Shown: piece after piece, positions 25,998-34,736 of the stretch | Layout of the letters: each line of letters starts with the position of its first letter | Position numbering within the stretch: the first letter of the stretch is position 1 | Assembly (NCBI RefSeq): GCF_008632125.1 | Contig: NZ_VWRN01000053.1 | Span: forward strand, 248,001-312,000 | DNA length: 64,000 bases | From: Cupriavidus cauae | Lineage (GTDB): Bacteria; Pseudomonadota; Gammaproteobacteria; Burkholderiales; Burkholderiaceae | Direction: 5' to 3' | Made by a program: the position numbers and the translations under genes | The notes under the pieces: model-generated | What the model saw: only the letters and a program-made list of their open reading frames with translations | What the model was told of the DNA's origin: nothing | Databases searched by the model: none

Positions 25998-27182
25998 ATG
26001 GACCCACAGCGCCTCGCCACTGCCTCCCGCCTCGCCAACATCCGCGCCTTCCACGTGATGGAACTGGCCAAGCAGGCCGCCGAGCTCGAACGTGCCGGCC
26101 GGCACATCATCCATATGGGCATCGGCGAGCCCGACTTCACCGCGGCCGAGCCGGTGATACGGGCGGCGGAAGCGGCGATGCGTCGCGGCGTGACGCAATA
26201 CACCGGCGCGCTGGGCATCCACGCGCTGCGCGAGGCAATCGCGGGCTACTACAAGACCGCCTACGGGCTCGATATCCCGGCCCGCCGGGTGATCGTCACC
26301 GCCGGCGCCTCGGGCGCGCTGCTGCTCGCCTGTGCGGTGCTGGTGGAGATCGGCGCCGAGGTGCTGATGCCGGACCCGAGCTATCCCTGCAACCGGCATT
26401 TCGTCGCGGCCTTCGACGGCGTCGCCCGCATGATCCCCAGCGGCCCCGCGGCGCGTTTCCAGCTGACCGCCGACCAGGTGCGCGAACACTGGACCGAATC
26501 GACCCGCGGCGTGCTGCTGGCCTCGCCGTCGAACCCGACCGGCACTTCGATCCTGCCCGACGAGCTGGATCGCATCCTCGCCGAGGTGCGGCAGCGCCGG
26601 GGCTTCGCCATCGTCGACGAGATCTATCAGGGGCTGTCGTACGACGGTCGGCCGGTGTCGGCGCTGTCGCTCGACGACAATGTCGTCACGGTCAACAGCT
26701 TCTCCAAGTACTTCAACATGACCGGCTGGCGGCTCGGCTGGCTGGTGGTGCCGGACGCGCTGGTGGCCGACTTCGAGAAAGTCGCGCAGAACCTGTTCAT
26801 CTGCGCGTCCGCGGTGGCCCAGCACGCGGCGCTGGCCTGCTTCACGCCCGAGGCGCTGGCGATCTACGACGAGCGCAAGGCCGAGTTCCAGCGCCGGCGC
26901 GACGCCATCGTGCCCGCGCTCGAAACGCTGGGCTTCGGCGTGCCGGTCAAGCCCGATGGCGCCTTCTATGTCTACGCCGACTGCCGCGGCGTCCAGCACC
27001 CGGCCGCCGGCGATTCGGACCGGCTGACGCAGGCGATGCTGCACGATGCCGGCGTGGTGCTGGTACCCGGCCTGGACTTCGGCCCGCATACCGCGCGCGA
27101 GTGCATCCGCATCTCGTACGCGACATCGATGGCCCACATCGAGGAAGCGATGCGGCGGCTCGGCAAGCTGTTCGGGAAATAG
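25998..27182 (+). CDS. Class I/II pyridoxal-phosphate aminotransferase
   Basis: This 394-residue fold-type I aminotransferase has the PLP-lysine motif SFSKYFNMTGWRLGW (Lys237), the NP motif SPSNPTGT, and a C-terminal FGPHTARECIRISYATSM with the substrate-carboxylate arginine. It resembles aspartate/alanine-type AlaC/AspC homologues common downstream of nusB in this group. The exact amino donor cannot be told from sequence alone. It is monocistronic and flanked by terminators. Confidence 0.9.
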   Translation: MDPQRLATASRLANIRAFHVMELAKQAAELERAGRHIIHMGIGEPDFTAAEPVIRAAEAAMRRGVTQYTGALGIHALREAIAGYYKTAYGLDIPARRVIVTAGASGALLLACAVLVEIGAEVLMPDPSYPCNRHFVAAFDGVARMIPSGPAARFQLTADQVREHWTESTRGVLLASPSNPTGTSILPDELDRILAEVRQRRGFAIVDEIYQGLSYDGRPVSALSLDDNVVTVNSFSKYFNMTGWRLGWLVVPDALVADFEKVAQNLFICASAVAQHAALACFTPEALAIYDERKAEFQRRRDAIVPALETLGFGVPVKPDGAFYVYADCRGVQHPAAGDSDRLTQAMLHDAGVVLVPGLDFGPHTARECIRISYATSMAHIEEAMRRLGKLFGK

Positions 27183-27245
27183 AGATAGCGATAGGGCAAT
27201 CGCGACGGCGGGCCATCGAGCCCGCCAAAACAGCCCGCCAAAACG

Positions 27246-27279
27246 AAAGCGGCGCAGCCAACCAGGCTGCGCCGCTTTT
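27246..27279. terminator. Bidirectional terminator between convergent genes
   Basis: A 14-bp stem AAAGCGGCGCAGCC with loop AACCA and its complement, followed by TTTT to the right and a short A-rich stretch to the left. It separates the aminotransferase from the leftward transglycosylase gene. Confidence 0.88.
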
Positions 27280-27338
27280 CTTGACCGCGCGCTTTCGACC
27301 GCGCGCCTTCTACCATGCGCGGACCCGCCGCGCCGGCA

Positions 27339-28460
27339 TCAGGCCTTGCGGGGCGTCTGCGCCGCCTCCAGCTCGAACTTCTCCGGCTCGGGCGTATGCT
27401 CGGCCTGCGTCTTGGTCGACGACGGACCCGGCAGCGACTCGGTCGCGTCCGGCGTCGCCGCCGGCGCGTTGCCGCGGATGCCCAGCACCTGGCGCAGCTT
27501 CGCGCGCTCGGCCAGCACCTTGGCGCCGTAGCCGCCATCGGTGGCCGTGGTGGCGCCCACGTAGTACTTCAGGCCGCCTTCGATCGAACCGGCGCGGGCG
27601 ATGCAATCCTTCAGCACCAGCGCACCGATCTTGATGTTGGCGTAAGGATTGAGCGCGGCCGCGACGCCGCCGACGTGCTCGTACTTGTCTTGGTGGACCT
27701 TGGTCATGACCTGCATCAGGCCCTGCGCGCCCACGCCGCTCTCTGCGTACGGATTGAAGCTGGACTCGATCGCGATCACGCCCAGGATCAGCAGCGGATC
27801 GATACCGACCTCGCGGCCGGTCAGATAGGCGGCCTTGACCAGTTGCGCGGTCGCCTGCGCGGCCACGCGGTACTTGCGCGCGATGTACTCGGCCACCGCG
27901 GCCTGTTCGCGCGCGCTGGCCAGCGCGCTGCTGTAGCGCGCGTCCAGGGCCACGCGCTGGGCCGGGATACGGGCCGCCAGATGGGCGACCGACGGCACCT
28001 TCGACTGGCTGGCATTGGCCCACTCGCCGACGCCCGACACGCTCGGCAGACCCACCCCCGCCACGGCCGGCACTGCGGCGCCGCCCGCCGGCACCGCTGG
28101 CACCTTCACCGCCGGCAGCAGCTTGGCGGCCGCCACGTCGGCCGTGCTGGCATGCACCGGCGCCGACGCGGTCGCCGCCTCCAGCAGGATGGCGGGCGCC
28201 TCGTTGCCGGCCAGCATGCCGGCCAGCGCGGTGCGCCATTCCTGGCTGACCGACAGCGAAATACCGGCCACTACCGCGATCAGACCCGCGCTGTTCAGCG
28301 CGTATTTCAACGTTGCGCGACCGCTGCGCAGTGCGCGGCCCGCGACCGGATGCGCGAGACGAACCTGCAGGGCACGCCGCACACCGGGAACCGGTTGCCT
28401 GAAGCGGACCTGCAACGCCCGCCCGACACCGGGAAGATGAAGGGTTTTCCAACCACTCAT
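27339..28460 (-). CDS. Lytic transglycosylase, SLT domain
   Basis: This 373-residue protein has a basic N-terminal region, then one membrane-anchor or signal segment (LNSAGLIAVVAGISLSVS). A long Ala/Pro/Val-rich linker follows, then a C-terminal SLT domain (about residues 215-330) with catalytic glutamate in GVIAIESSFNPYAESGVGAQGLMQVM. It cleaves the glycan strand of peptidoglycan to 1,6-anhydro products. The start with GGAGG ahead (MSGWKTLHLPG) is preferred. The last 45 residues are a Pro/Thr/Glu-rich tail. The N-terminal region contains repeated ALQVRFRQPVPG-like elements. Confidence 0.87.
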   Translation of the reverse strand: MSGWKTLHLPGVGRALQVRFRQPVPGVRRALQVRLAHPVAGRALRSGRATLKYALNSAGLIAVVAGISLSVSQEWRTALAGMLAGNEAPAILLEAATASAPVHASTADVAAAKLLPAVKVPAVPAGGAAVPAVAGVGLPSVSGVGEWANASQSKVPSVAHLAARIPAQRVALDARYSSALASAREQAAVAEYIARKYRVAAQATAQLVKAAYLTGREVGIDPLLILGVIAIESSFNPYAESGVGAQGLMQVMTKVHQDKYEHVGGVAAALNPYANIKIGALVLKDCIARAGSIEGGLKYYVGATTATDGGYGAKVLAERAKLRQVLGIRGNAPAATPDATESLPGPSSTKTQAEHTPEPEKFELEAAQTPRKA

Positions 28461-28807
28461 GCTTACCTCCATGCGCCGCCGGCTCCCGGTCCTGCAGGGC
28501 ATTCGCCCACGCATGGCCGTCCACTGGCAACGTAGTCAAGTAAGGATGTCGCACCGCCTTGCAGGGGCGATCGGCATCTGTTGTTGGTGGGCGCTCCCCA
28601 AGCGCCCAGCGATTAGCAGAGGAGGCTCTTGGGGTAGCCTGCCCTGCTGCGAAGACTCAAGACGCGCCGGTCATTGCCGGCGGTGATCGGAGGGACCTCC
28701 CTTGTAGCGGTCCGCTCTGGTTGATCCAACGTGGTGATCTGCGTTACACCCCTTGACAGGATCGAAAAGTTCGTTGTTGCAACGCAGCACACCTTTGAGC
28801 AGACGCG

Positions 28808-28836
28808 ATTGTAAAAACCGTTTTATATCGAGTCAA
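28808..28836 (-). promoter_or_regulatory. Strong leftward promoter of the transglycosylase, with a ~340-nt leader
   Basis: On the minus strand TTGACT (28836-28831), a 17-bp spacer and TACAAT (28813-28808) form a near-consensus sigma-70 promoter. The predicted transcript has about 340 nt before the transglycosylase start codon, with GC-rich inverted repeats such as GGGCGC/GCGCCC near 28590-28607. Within 28461-29111 no protein gene is seen. The right part holds the promoter area of ubiD, including TACAAT at 28979-28984. Confidence 0.65.
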
Positions 28837-29111
28837 GAATTAAAGAACGAAAAACAATTCCTTTTTGTTATAACGAATCCCCGCTACGGTGGGGTGAAAG
28901 AATCACTCAGCTGGCCGCAATCGTAGTGCTGGCCTAGGATGTCCGGCCCTGCTCGTCCGCCTGTCTTTCAAAAAAACTTACAATTTGCCGGTACGCTGTG
29001 CCGCAAAATTTTTCTTCGGAAGCGGTCGAATATGGACCGCACTTCACTCAGATTGACGCTCCGACGAGCGTGGCGCTCTCGCCGCGCCCCTCGCCCAACC
29101 ACAAATTCCTG

Positions 29112-30647
29112 ATGCAATACAAAGACTTGCGCGATTTCATCGGTCAACTCGAACAGCAGGGCGAGTTGCGGCGCATCGCGGCGCCGGTGTCACCCGACCT
29201 CGAAATGACCGAGATCTGCGATCGCCTGCTGCGTGCCGAAGGGCCCGCCGTGCTGTTCGAGAAGCCCGCGCGCGGGGCCACGGCAGCCGGTGAGGCGATT
29301 TTCGACATGCCGGTGCTGGCCAATCTGTTCGGCACGCCACGCAGGGTCGCGTTGGGCATGGGCGCGGAATCGCTGGCCGATCTGCGCGACATCGGGCGCG
29401 TGCTGTCGGCGCTCAAGGAGCCCGAGCCGCCGCGCGGCCTGCGCGAGGCCGGCAAGCTGTTCACGCTGGTCAAGTCGGTCTGGGACATGGCGCCGAAGAA
29501 GGTGTCGAGCCCGGCCTGCCAGGAGATCGTCTGGGAGGGCAATGACGTCGATCTGGCGCGCCTGCCGATCCAGAAGTGCTGGCCCGGCGACGCCGCGCCG
29601 CTGATCACCTGGGGCCTGGTGGTGACCAAGGGCCCGCAGAAGAAGCGGCAGAACCTGGGCATCTACCGCCAGCAGGTGATCGGCCGCAACCAGGTCATCA
29701 TGCGCTGGCTGGCGCACCGCGGCGGCGCGCTGGACTTCCGCGAGCACGCATTGGCCAATCCGGGCAAGCCGTTTCCGATCGCGGTCGCGCTGGGCGCGGA
29801 TCCGGCCACGATGCTCGGCGCGGTGACGCCGGTGCCCGATACGCTGTCCGAATACCAGTTCGCCGGCCTGCTGCGCGGCAGCCGTACCGCGCTGGCCGGC
29901 TGCCTGACGCCGACGCTGTCCGAGCTGAGCGTGCCGGCCTCGGCCGAGATCGTGCTCGAAGGCCATATCCAGCCCGATCCGACGCATCCGTCCGGCTACC
30001 AGCACGCGCTGGAAGGTCCGTTCGGCGACCACACCGGCTACTACAACGAGCAGGACTGGTTCCCCGTCTTCACCATCGACCGCATCACGATGCGGCGCGA
30101 TCCGATCTATCACTCGACCTACACCGGCAAGCCGCCCGACGAGCCAGCCGTGCTCGGCGTCGCGCTGAACGAGGTGTTCGTGCCGCTGCTGCAGAAGCAG
30201 TTTCCCGAGATCACCGACTTCTATCTGCCGCCCGAGGGCTGCAGCTACCGGATGGCGGTGGTGCGCATGAAGAAGCAGTACGCCGGCCACGCCAAGCGGG
30301 TGATGTTCGGCGTCTGGAGCTTCCTGCGGCAGTTCATGTATACGAAGTTCATCGTGGTGGTCGACGACGACGTCGACGTGCGCGACTGGAAGGAGGTGAT
30401 CTGGGCGATCACCACGCGGGTCGACCCGACGCGCGATACGGTGCTGGTCGACAACACGCCGATCGACTACCTGGACTTCGCCTCGCCGGTGTCGGGGCTC
30501 GGCTCCAAGATGGGCATCGACGCCACCGACAAGTGGCCCGGCGAAACCACGCGCGAATGGGGACGTCCCATTCAGATGGATGCGGCGATCAAGACCCGTG
30601 TCGACGGCATGTGGGAGACGCTGTTCGAACGGCCGGCCGGCGGTTGA
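29112..30647 (+). CDS. ubiD: 4-hydroxy-3-polyprenylbenzoate decarboxylase
   Basis: This 511-residue UbiD-family enzyme uses prenylated FMN to decarboxylate the ubiquinone precursor. Seen are the N-terminal MQYKDLRDFIGQLEQQGELRRI, LGIYRQQVIGRNQVIMRWL, EGPFGDHTGYYNE, EITDFYLPPEGCSYR and the C-terminal ATDKWPGETTREWGRP. All are characteristic of long UbiD proteins. The ATG at 29112 gives the usual start; the frame is open about 110 bp further upstream. A heptamer tandem array begins inside its stop codon. Confidence 0.94.
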   Translation: MQYKDLRDFIGQLEQQGELRRIAAPVSPDLEMTEICDRLLRAEGPAVLFEKPARGATAAGEAIFDMPVLANLFGTPRRVALGMGAESLADLRDIGRVLSALKEPEPPRGLREAGKLFTLVKSVWDMAPKKVSSPACQEIVWEGNDVDLARLPIQKCWPGDAAPLITWGLVVTKGPQKKRQNLGIYRQQVIGRNQVIMRWLAHRGGALDFREHALANPGKPFPIAVALGADPATMLGAVTPVPDTLSEYQFAGLLRGSRTALAGCLTPTLSELSVPASAEIVLEGHIQPDPTHPSGYQHALEGPFGDHTGYYNEQDWFPVFTIDRITMRRDPIYHSTYTGKPPDEPAVLGVALNEVFVPLLQKQFPEITDFYLPPEGCSYRMAVVRMKKQYAGHAKRVMFGVWSFLRQFMYTKFIVVVDDDVDVRDWKEVIWAITTRVDPTRDTVLVDNTPIDYLDFASPVSGLGSKMGIDATDKWPGETTREWGRPIQMDAAIKTRVDGMWETLFERPAGG

Positions 30648-30764
30648 GGGCCGAGGGCCGAGGGCCGAGGGCCGAGGGCCGAGGGCCGAGGGCTGAGGGC
30701 TGAGGGCTGAGGGCTGAGGGCTGAGGGCTGAGGGCTGAGGGCTGAGGGCTGAGGGCTGAGGGCT
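30646..30764. repeat. 7-bp tandem array, 17 copies, at the ubiD stop
   Basis: Six perfect copies of GAGGGCC are followed by eleven perfect copies of GAGGGCT, then degenerate GAGGGCTT units to about 30795. The array begins with the second base of the ubiD TGA stop. The unit is not a multiple of three. The two homogeneous blocks imply separate recent expansions. It lies in the 247-bp gap before gabD. Confidence 0.98.
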
Positions 30765-30894
30765 TGGGGGCTTCAGGGCTTGAGGGCTTGAGGTGCCCGA
30801 GACCCTGAGCGTCCGGCGCCCTCGGGCGTCCTGGACGCGGCCGCCGCCATCCCCAGCTATCATCTGCAACCAGAACTGATTACAGGAGACCACG

Positions 30895-32376
30895 ATGGCC
30901 AATGCGCTAGACCGAATCCAGGACCGTGCCCTAGTCCGCAGCCAGTCCTATGTCAACGGCGAATGGGTCGGGGCCGACAACGGCACCACCTTCCCGGTGA
31001 TCGACCCGGCCAACAACCAGGAACTGCTGCAGGTCGCCAACCTGGGCGCCGCCGAAACCGAGCGCGCGATCGCCGCCGCCGAGGCCGCCTGGCCGGCCTG
31101 GCGCGCGAAGACCGCCAAGGAGCGTGCCAACCTGATGCGCCGCTGGTTCGATCTGCTGATCGCCCACGCCGACGACCTGGCCGCGCTGATGACCGCCGAA
31201 CAGGGCAAGCCGCTGGCCGAATCGAAGGGCGAGGTCGTCTACGGCGCGTCCTTTATCGAGTGGTTCGCCGAGGAAGCCAAGCGCGTCAGCGGCGACGTGC
31301 CGGCCTCGACCTGGGCAGACAAGCGGATGGTGGTGCTGAAGCAGCCGATCGGCGTGTGCGCGTCGATCACGCCGTGGAACTTCCCGATCGCGATGATCAC
31401 GCGCAAGTGCGCGCCCGCGCTGGCCGCCGGCTGCACCATCGTGGTCAAGCCGGCCGAGCAGACGCCGCTGTGCGCGCTGGCGATGGCCGAACTGGCGCAC
31501 CGCGCCGGCATCCCGGCCGGCGTGATCAATATCGTCACCGGCGATGCCGACCAGTCGATCGCGATCGGCAAGACGCTGTGCGCGTCGCCGGTGGTGCGCC
31601 ATCTGTCCTTCACCGGCTCGACGCCGGTGGGCCGCATCCTGATGGAGCAATGCGCGCCGACGGTCAAGAAGATCGCTCTGGAGCTCGGCGGCCACGCGCC
31701 CTTCATCGTGTTCGACGATGCCGATATCGATGCCGCTGTCGAAGGCGCGATCGCGTCCAAGTACCGCAATGCCGGCCAGACCTGCGTCTGCACCAACCGC
31801 TTCTATGCGCACGAGTCGATCTACGACGAGTTCGTCGCCAAGCTGGCGCGGCAGGCCGAAGGCCTGCGCGTGGGCAACGGCTTCGACGCCGGCGTGGCAC
31901 AGGGTCCGCTGATCGACGACCAGGCGGTGCAGAAGGTGCGCCAGCATATCGACGACGCGACCTCGCGCGGCGCCCGCCTGCTGACCGGCGGCAAGCTGGT
32001 GGAAGGCCTGGGCTCGGGCCGCTTCATCGCGCCGACCGTGCTGGCCGACGCCACCCCCGAGATGCTGATCTCGCGCGAGGAAACCTTCGGCCCCGTGGCG
32101 GCCGTGTTCAAGTTCCGCGACGAGCAGGAAGCCGTGGCGCTGGCCAACGCCAGCGAGTTCGGCCTCGCCTCGTATTTCTACAGCCGCGATATCGGCCGCG
32201 TCTGGCGCGTGGCCGAGCAGCTCGAATACGGCATGGTCGGCATCAACACCGGCCTGATCTCGAACGAGGTGGCCCCGTTCGGCGGCGTCAAGCAGTCGGG
32301 CCTCGGCCGCGAGGGCTCGACCTACGGCATCGACGAGTACCTGGAACTGAAGTACCTTTGCCTCGGCGGCATCTGA
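30895..32376 (+). CDS. gabD: Succinate-semialdehyde dehydrogenase, GabD type
   Basis: This 493-residue aldehyde dehydrogenase has TPWNFPIAMITRK, the catalytic glutamate in LELGGHAPF (Glu263) and the catalytic cysteine in NAGQTCVC (Cys297). The sequence GGVKQSGLGREGSTYGIDEYLELKYL near the end, read in parts, is typical of GabD. It oxidises succinate semialdehyde to succinate in GABA and related catabolism. Cofactor choice (NADP or NAD) is not certain. A good ribosome-binding site (CAGGAGA) precedes it. Confidence 0.92.
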   Translation: MANALDRIQDRALVRSQSYVNGEWVGADNGTTFPVIDPANNQELLQVANLGAAETERAIAAAEAAWPAWRAKTAKERANLMRRWFDLLIAHADDLAALMTAEQGKPLAESKGEVVYGASFIEWFAEEAKRVSGDVPASTWADKRMVVLKQPIGVCASITPWNFPIAMITRKCAPALAAGCTIVVKPAEQTPLCALAMAELAHRAGIPAGVINIVTGDADQSIAIGKTLCASPVVRHLSFTGSTPVGRILMEQCAPTVKKIALELGGHAPFIVFDDADIDAAVEGAIASKYRNAGQTCVCTNRFYAHESIYDEFVAKLARQAEGLRVGNGFDAGVAQGPLIDDQAVQKVRQHIDDATSRGARLLTGGKLVEGLGSGRFIAPTVLADATPEMLISREETFGPVAAVFKFRDEQEAVALANASEFGLASYFYSRDIGRVWRVAEQLEYGMVGINTGLISNEVAPFGGVKQSGLGREGSTYGIDEYLELKYLCLGGI

Positions 32377-32392
32377 CCCGTCCGACCGCCTC

Positions 32393-32413
32393 GCGGGCGC
32401 CGACGGCGCCCGC
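32393..32413 (+). terminator. GC-rich hairpin after gabD, possible weak terminator
   Basis: A 9-bp stem GCGGGCGCC with loop GAC and its complement, but no T-tract follows. It may reduce rather than stop read-through into the acetoacetyl-CoA synthetase gene 75 bp downstream. Confidence 0.4.
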
Positions 32414-32488
32414 CCCCACCCCTTGAGCCATCCAGGTCCCGCGCAGCCATCGGCACGCGGGCGCAAACAACAAGGCAGAGGAGGAGAC

Positions 32489-34579
32489 ATGACGACGCTG
32501 GAAGAAGGCAAGCTGGTCTGGACGCCGTCGCCGGCGGTGCGCGAGCGCGCGCGGCTGACGGCCTTCATGCGATGGCTGCGCGAAACGCGCGGCCTCGCGT
32601 TCGACGATTACGACAGCCTGTGGCGCTGGTCGGTCACCGACATCGAAGCCTTCTGGGACGCGATCCGCGCCTACTTCGATGTCCGCTTCGACACGCCGGC
32701 CCGCCAGGTGCTGGCGCGCCGCGAGATGCCGGGCGCGCGCTGGTTCGAGGGCGCCAGCCTGAACTATGTGCAGCAGGTCTTCCGCCATGCGGGCGAAGGC
32801 GCGGCGCGCCAGCGCGCCGCGATCCGCCATGCCGGCGAAGCGCAGCCGCTGGCCGAATTGAGCTGGGACGCGCTGGAGTCGCAGGTCGCGGCATTGGCGC
32901 ATACGCTGCGTCGGCTGGGCGTCGGCCGCGGCGACCGCGTGGCGGGCTATCTGCCCAACATCCCGCAGACCATCGTCGCCTTCCTCGCCACCGCCAGCGT
33001 CGGCGCGGTCTGGTCCGGCTGCGCGCCGGACATGGGTCAGGTCGCGGTGGCCGACCGCTTCCGCCAGATCGAACCGAAGGTGCTGATCGCCGTGGACGGC
33101 TACCGCTACGGCGGCAAGGCCTACGACCGCGCGCCGGTGGTGGCGCAGCTGGTCGACGCGCTGCCGTCGCTGACCGACCTGATCGTGGTGCCGCTGCTGG
33201 GAACGCCGGACGAGGTACCGACCACCGCTTTGGAAACTGCGCGGGCAACTGCGCTGAAAACTGCGCTGGAAACTGCGCCGGAAAGCGCCCCGGGCAAGGC
33301 GAGCGCGCTGCGCCGCCATCGCTGGCGGGACGCGCTGGCGCATCAGGTGCCGCTGCAGATCGACAGCGTGCCGTTCGACCATCCGCTGTGGATCGTCTAT
33401 TCGTCGGGCACCACCGGCATGCCCAAACCCATCGTGCACGGCCACGGCGGCATCGTGATCGAGCAGCTCAAGCTGATGGCGTTCCACAACGACCTCGGCC
33501 CGGACGATGTCTTCCACTGGTACAGCAGCAGCGGCTGGATCATGTGGAATGCGCAGGTGGCCGGGCTGCTGCTCGGCAGCACCATCGCGATCTATGACGG
33601 CAATCCGGCCTGGCCCGACGCCGGCGTGCTGTGGCGCTTTGCGCAAGCCGCCGGCATCACGGTCTTCGGCGCCGGCGCGGCGTTCTTCACGGGCGGCATC
33701 AAGGCCGGCGTGGTGCCGTCGCGCGAGGCCGACCTGAGCCGCCTGCGCGGCATCGGCTCGACCGGCTCGCCGCTGCCCGCGGAAGCCTACGACTGGATCT
33801 ACCGCAACGTTCGCGACGACATCTGGCTGGCGCCGATGTCCGGCGGCACCGACTTCGCGGGCTCCTTCGTCGCCGGCTGCCCGCTGCTGCCGGTCTACGC
33901 CGGCGAGATGCAATGCCGCTGCCTCGGCGCCAAGGTCGAGGCCTTCGACGAGGCCGGCCAGGCGCGGATCGACGAGGTCGGCGAACTGGTCTGCACCGAG
34001 CCGATGCCATCGATGCCGCTCTACCTGTGGGGCGACACCGACGGCAAGCGCTACCGCGACAGCTATTTCGATACCTACCCTGGCGTCTGGCGCCACGGCG
34101 ACTGGATCAAGATCACCTCGCGCGGCGGCGCCATCATCTATGGCCGCTCGGATGCGACCATCAATCGGCACGGCATCCGCATGGGCACCAGCGAGCTGTA
34201 CCGCGTGGTCGAGGAACTGCCCGAGGTGCTCGACAGCATGGTGGTCGACCTCGAATATCTCGGCCGCGATTCGTACATGCCGCTGTTCGTCGTGCTGCGC
34301 GAAGGCATCGCGCTCGACGACAGGCTGGTCGACACGATCCGCGCGCGCATCCGCGAGGCGCTGTCGTCGCGGCACGTGCCCAACGCGATCCTGCAGGTGC
34401 CGGGCATTCCGCGCACGCTGTCGGGCAAGAAGATGGAGGTGCCGATCAAGAAGCTGCTGCTGGGCCACGACCCGGACAGGATCGCCAACCGCGACGCGAT
34501 GGCCAATCCGGACACGCTGGACTGGTACTTCGATTACGCGCGGCGTTACCTGAGCGAGACGAGCGCCGCGACGGCCTAG
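32489..34579 (+). CDS. Acetoacetyl-CoA synthetase (acetoacetate-CoA ligase)
   Basis: This 696-residue ANL-superfamily ligase has LSWDALESQVAALAH, the P-loop YSSGTTGMPKP (SGTTG at 306-310), a YGRSDATINRHGIRMGTSE core motif and IPRTLSGKKMEVPIKK with the C-terminal catalytic lysine. Length and motifs match AACS rather than acetate-CoA ligase. It activates acetoacetate for ketone-body or polyhydroxybutyrate turnover. Residues 245-272 are an inserted Thr-Ala-Leu-Glu-type repeat in a surface loop before the P-loop. A strong GAGGAGGAG-like ribosome-binding site precedes the ATG at 32489. Confidence 0.92.
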   Translation: MTTLEEGKLVWTPSPAVRERARLTAFMRWLRETRGLAFDDYDSLWRWSVTDIEAFWDAIRAYFDVRFDTPARQVLARREMPGARWFEGASLNYVQQVFRHAGEGAARQRAAIRHAGEAQPLAELSWDALESQVAALAHTLRRLGVGRGDRVAGYLPNIPQTIVAFLATASVGAVWSGCAPDMGQVAVADRFRQIEPKVLIAVDGYRYGGKAYDRAPVVAQLVDALPSLTDLIVVPLLGTPDEVPTTALETARATALKTALETAPESAPGKASALRRHRWRDALAHQVPLQIDSVPFDHPLWIVYSSGTTGMPKPIVHGHGGIVIEQLKLMAFHNDLGPDDVFHWYSSSGWIMWNAQVAGLLLGSTIAIYDGNPAWPDAGVLWRFAQAAGITVFGAGAAFFTGGIKAGVVPSREADLSRLRGIGSTGSPLPAEAYDWIYRNVRDDIWLAPMSGGTDFAGSFVAGCPLLPVYAGEMQCRCLGAKVEAFDEAGQARIDEVGELVCTEPMPSMPLYLWGDTDGKRYRDSYFDTYPGVWRHGDWIKITSRGGAIIYGRSDATINRHGIRMGTSELYRVVEELPEVLDSMVVDLEYLGRDSYMPLFVVLREGIALDDRLVDTIRARIREALSSRHVPNAILQVPGIPRTLSGKKMEVPIKKLLLGHDPDRIANRDAMANPDTLDWYFDYARRYLSETSAATA

Positions 34580-34736
34580 CGCATCGAGGGCGGGTGCGCC
34601 GTGCCTTGCCGCGCCCTCCCTCGCCCTGCCCTGGCCAGCCCCGCCGCGCCGCGCCTGCAGCGCCGAGCCCTTTCGTGGCCGTGCCCTGCCGTGCCGGTAT
34701 CATGCGCCATCGCCCCGCCCGTTTTATCGCACGACC

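Noticed and set aside
26960..27182. attR or second tRNA-Gly end within the window
   Set aside because: Neither the tRNA 3' string nor a partial tRNA was seen anywhere right of the integrase or elsewhere in the window.
28540..28760. 6S RNA or c-di-GMP riboswitch in the transglycosylase leader
   Set aside because: Stem-loops are present, but the conserved strings of those families were not found.
30646..30764. CRISPR array
   Set aside because: Units are 7 bp with no spacers, and no cas genes are present in the window.
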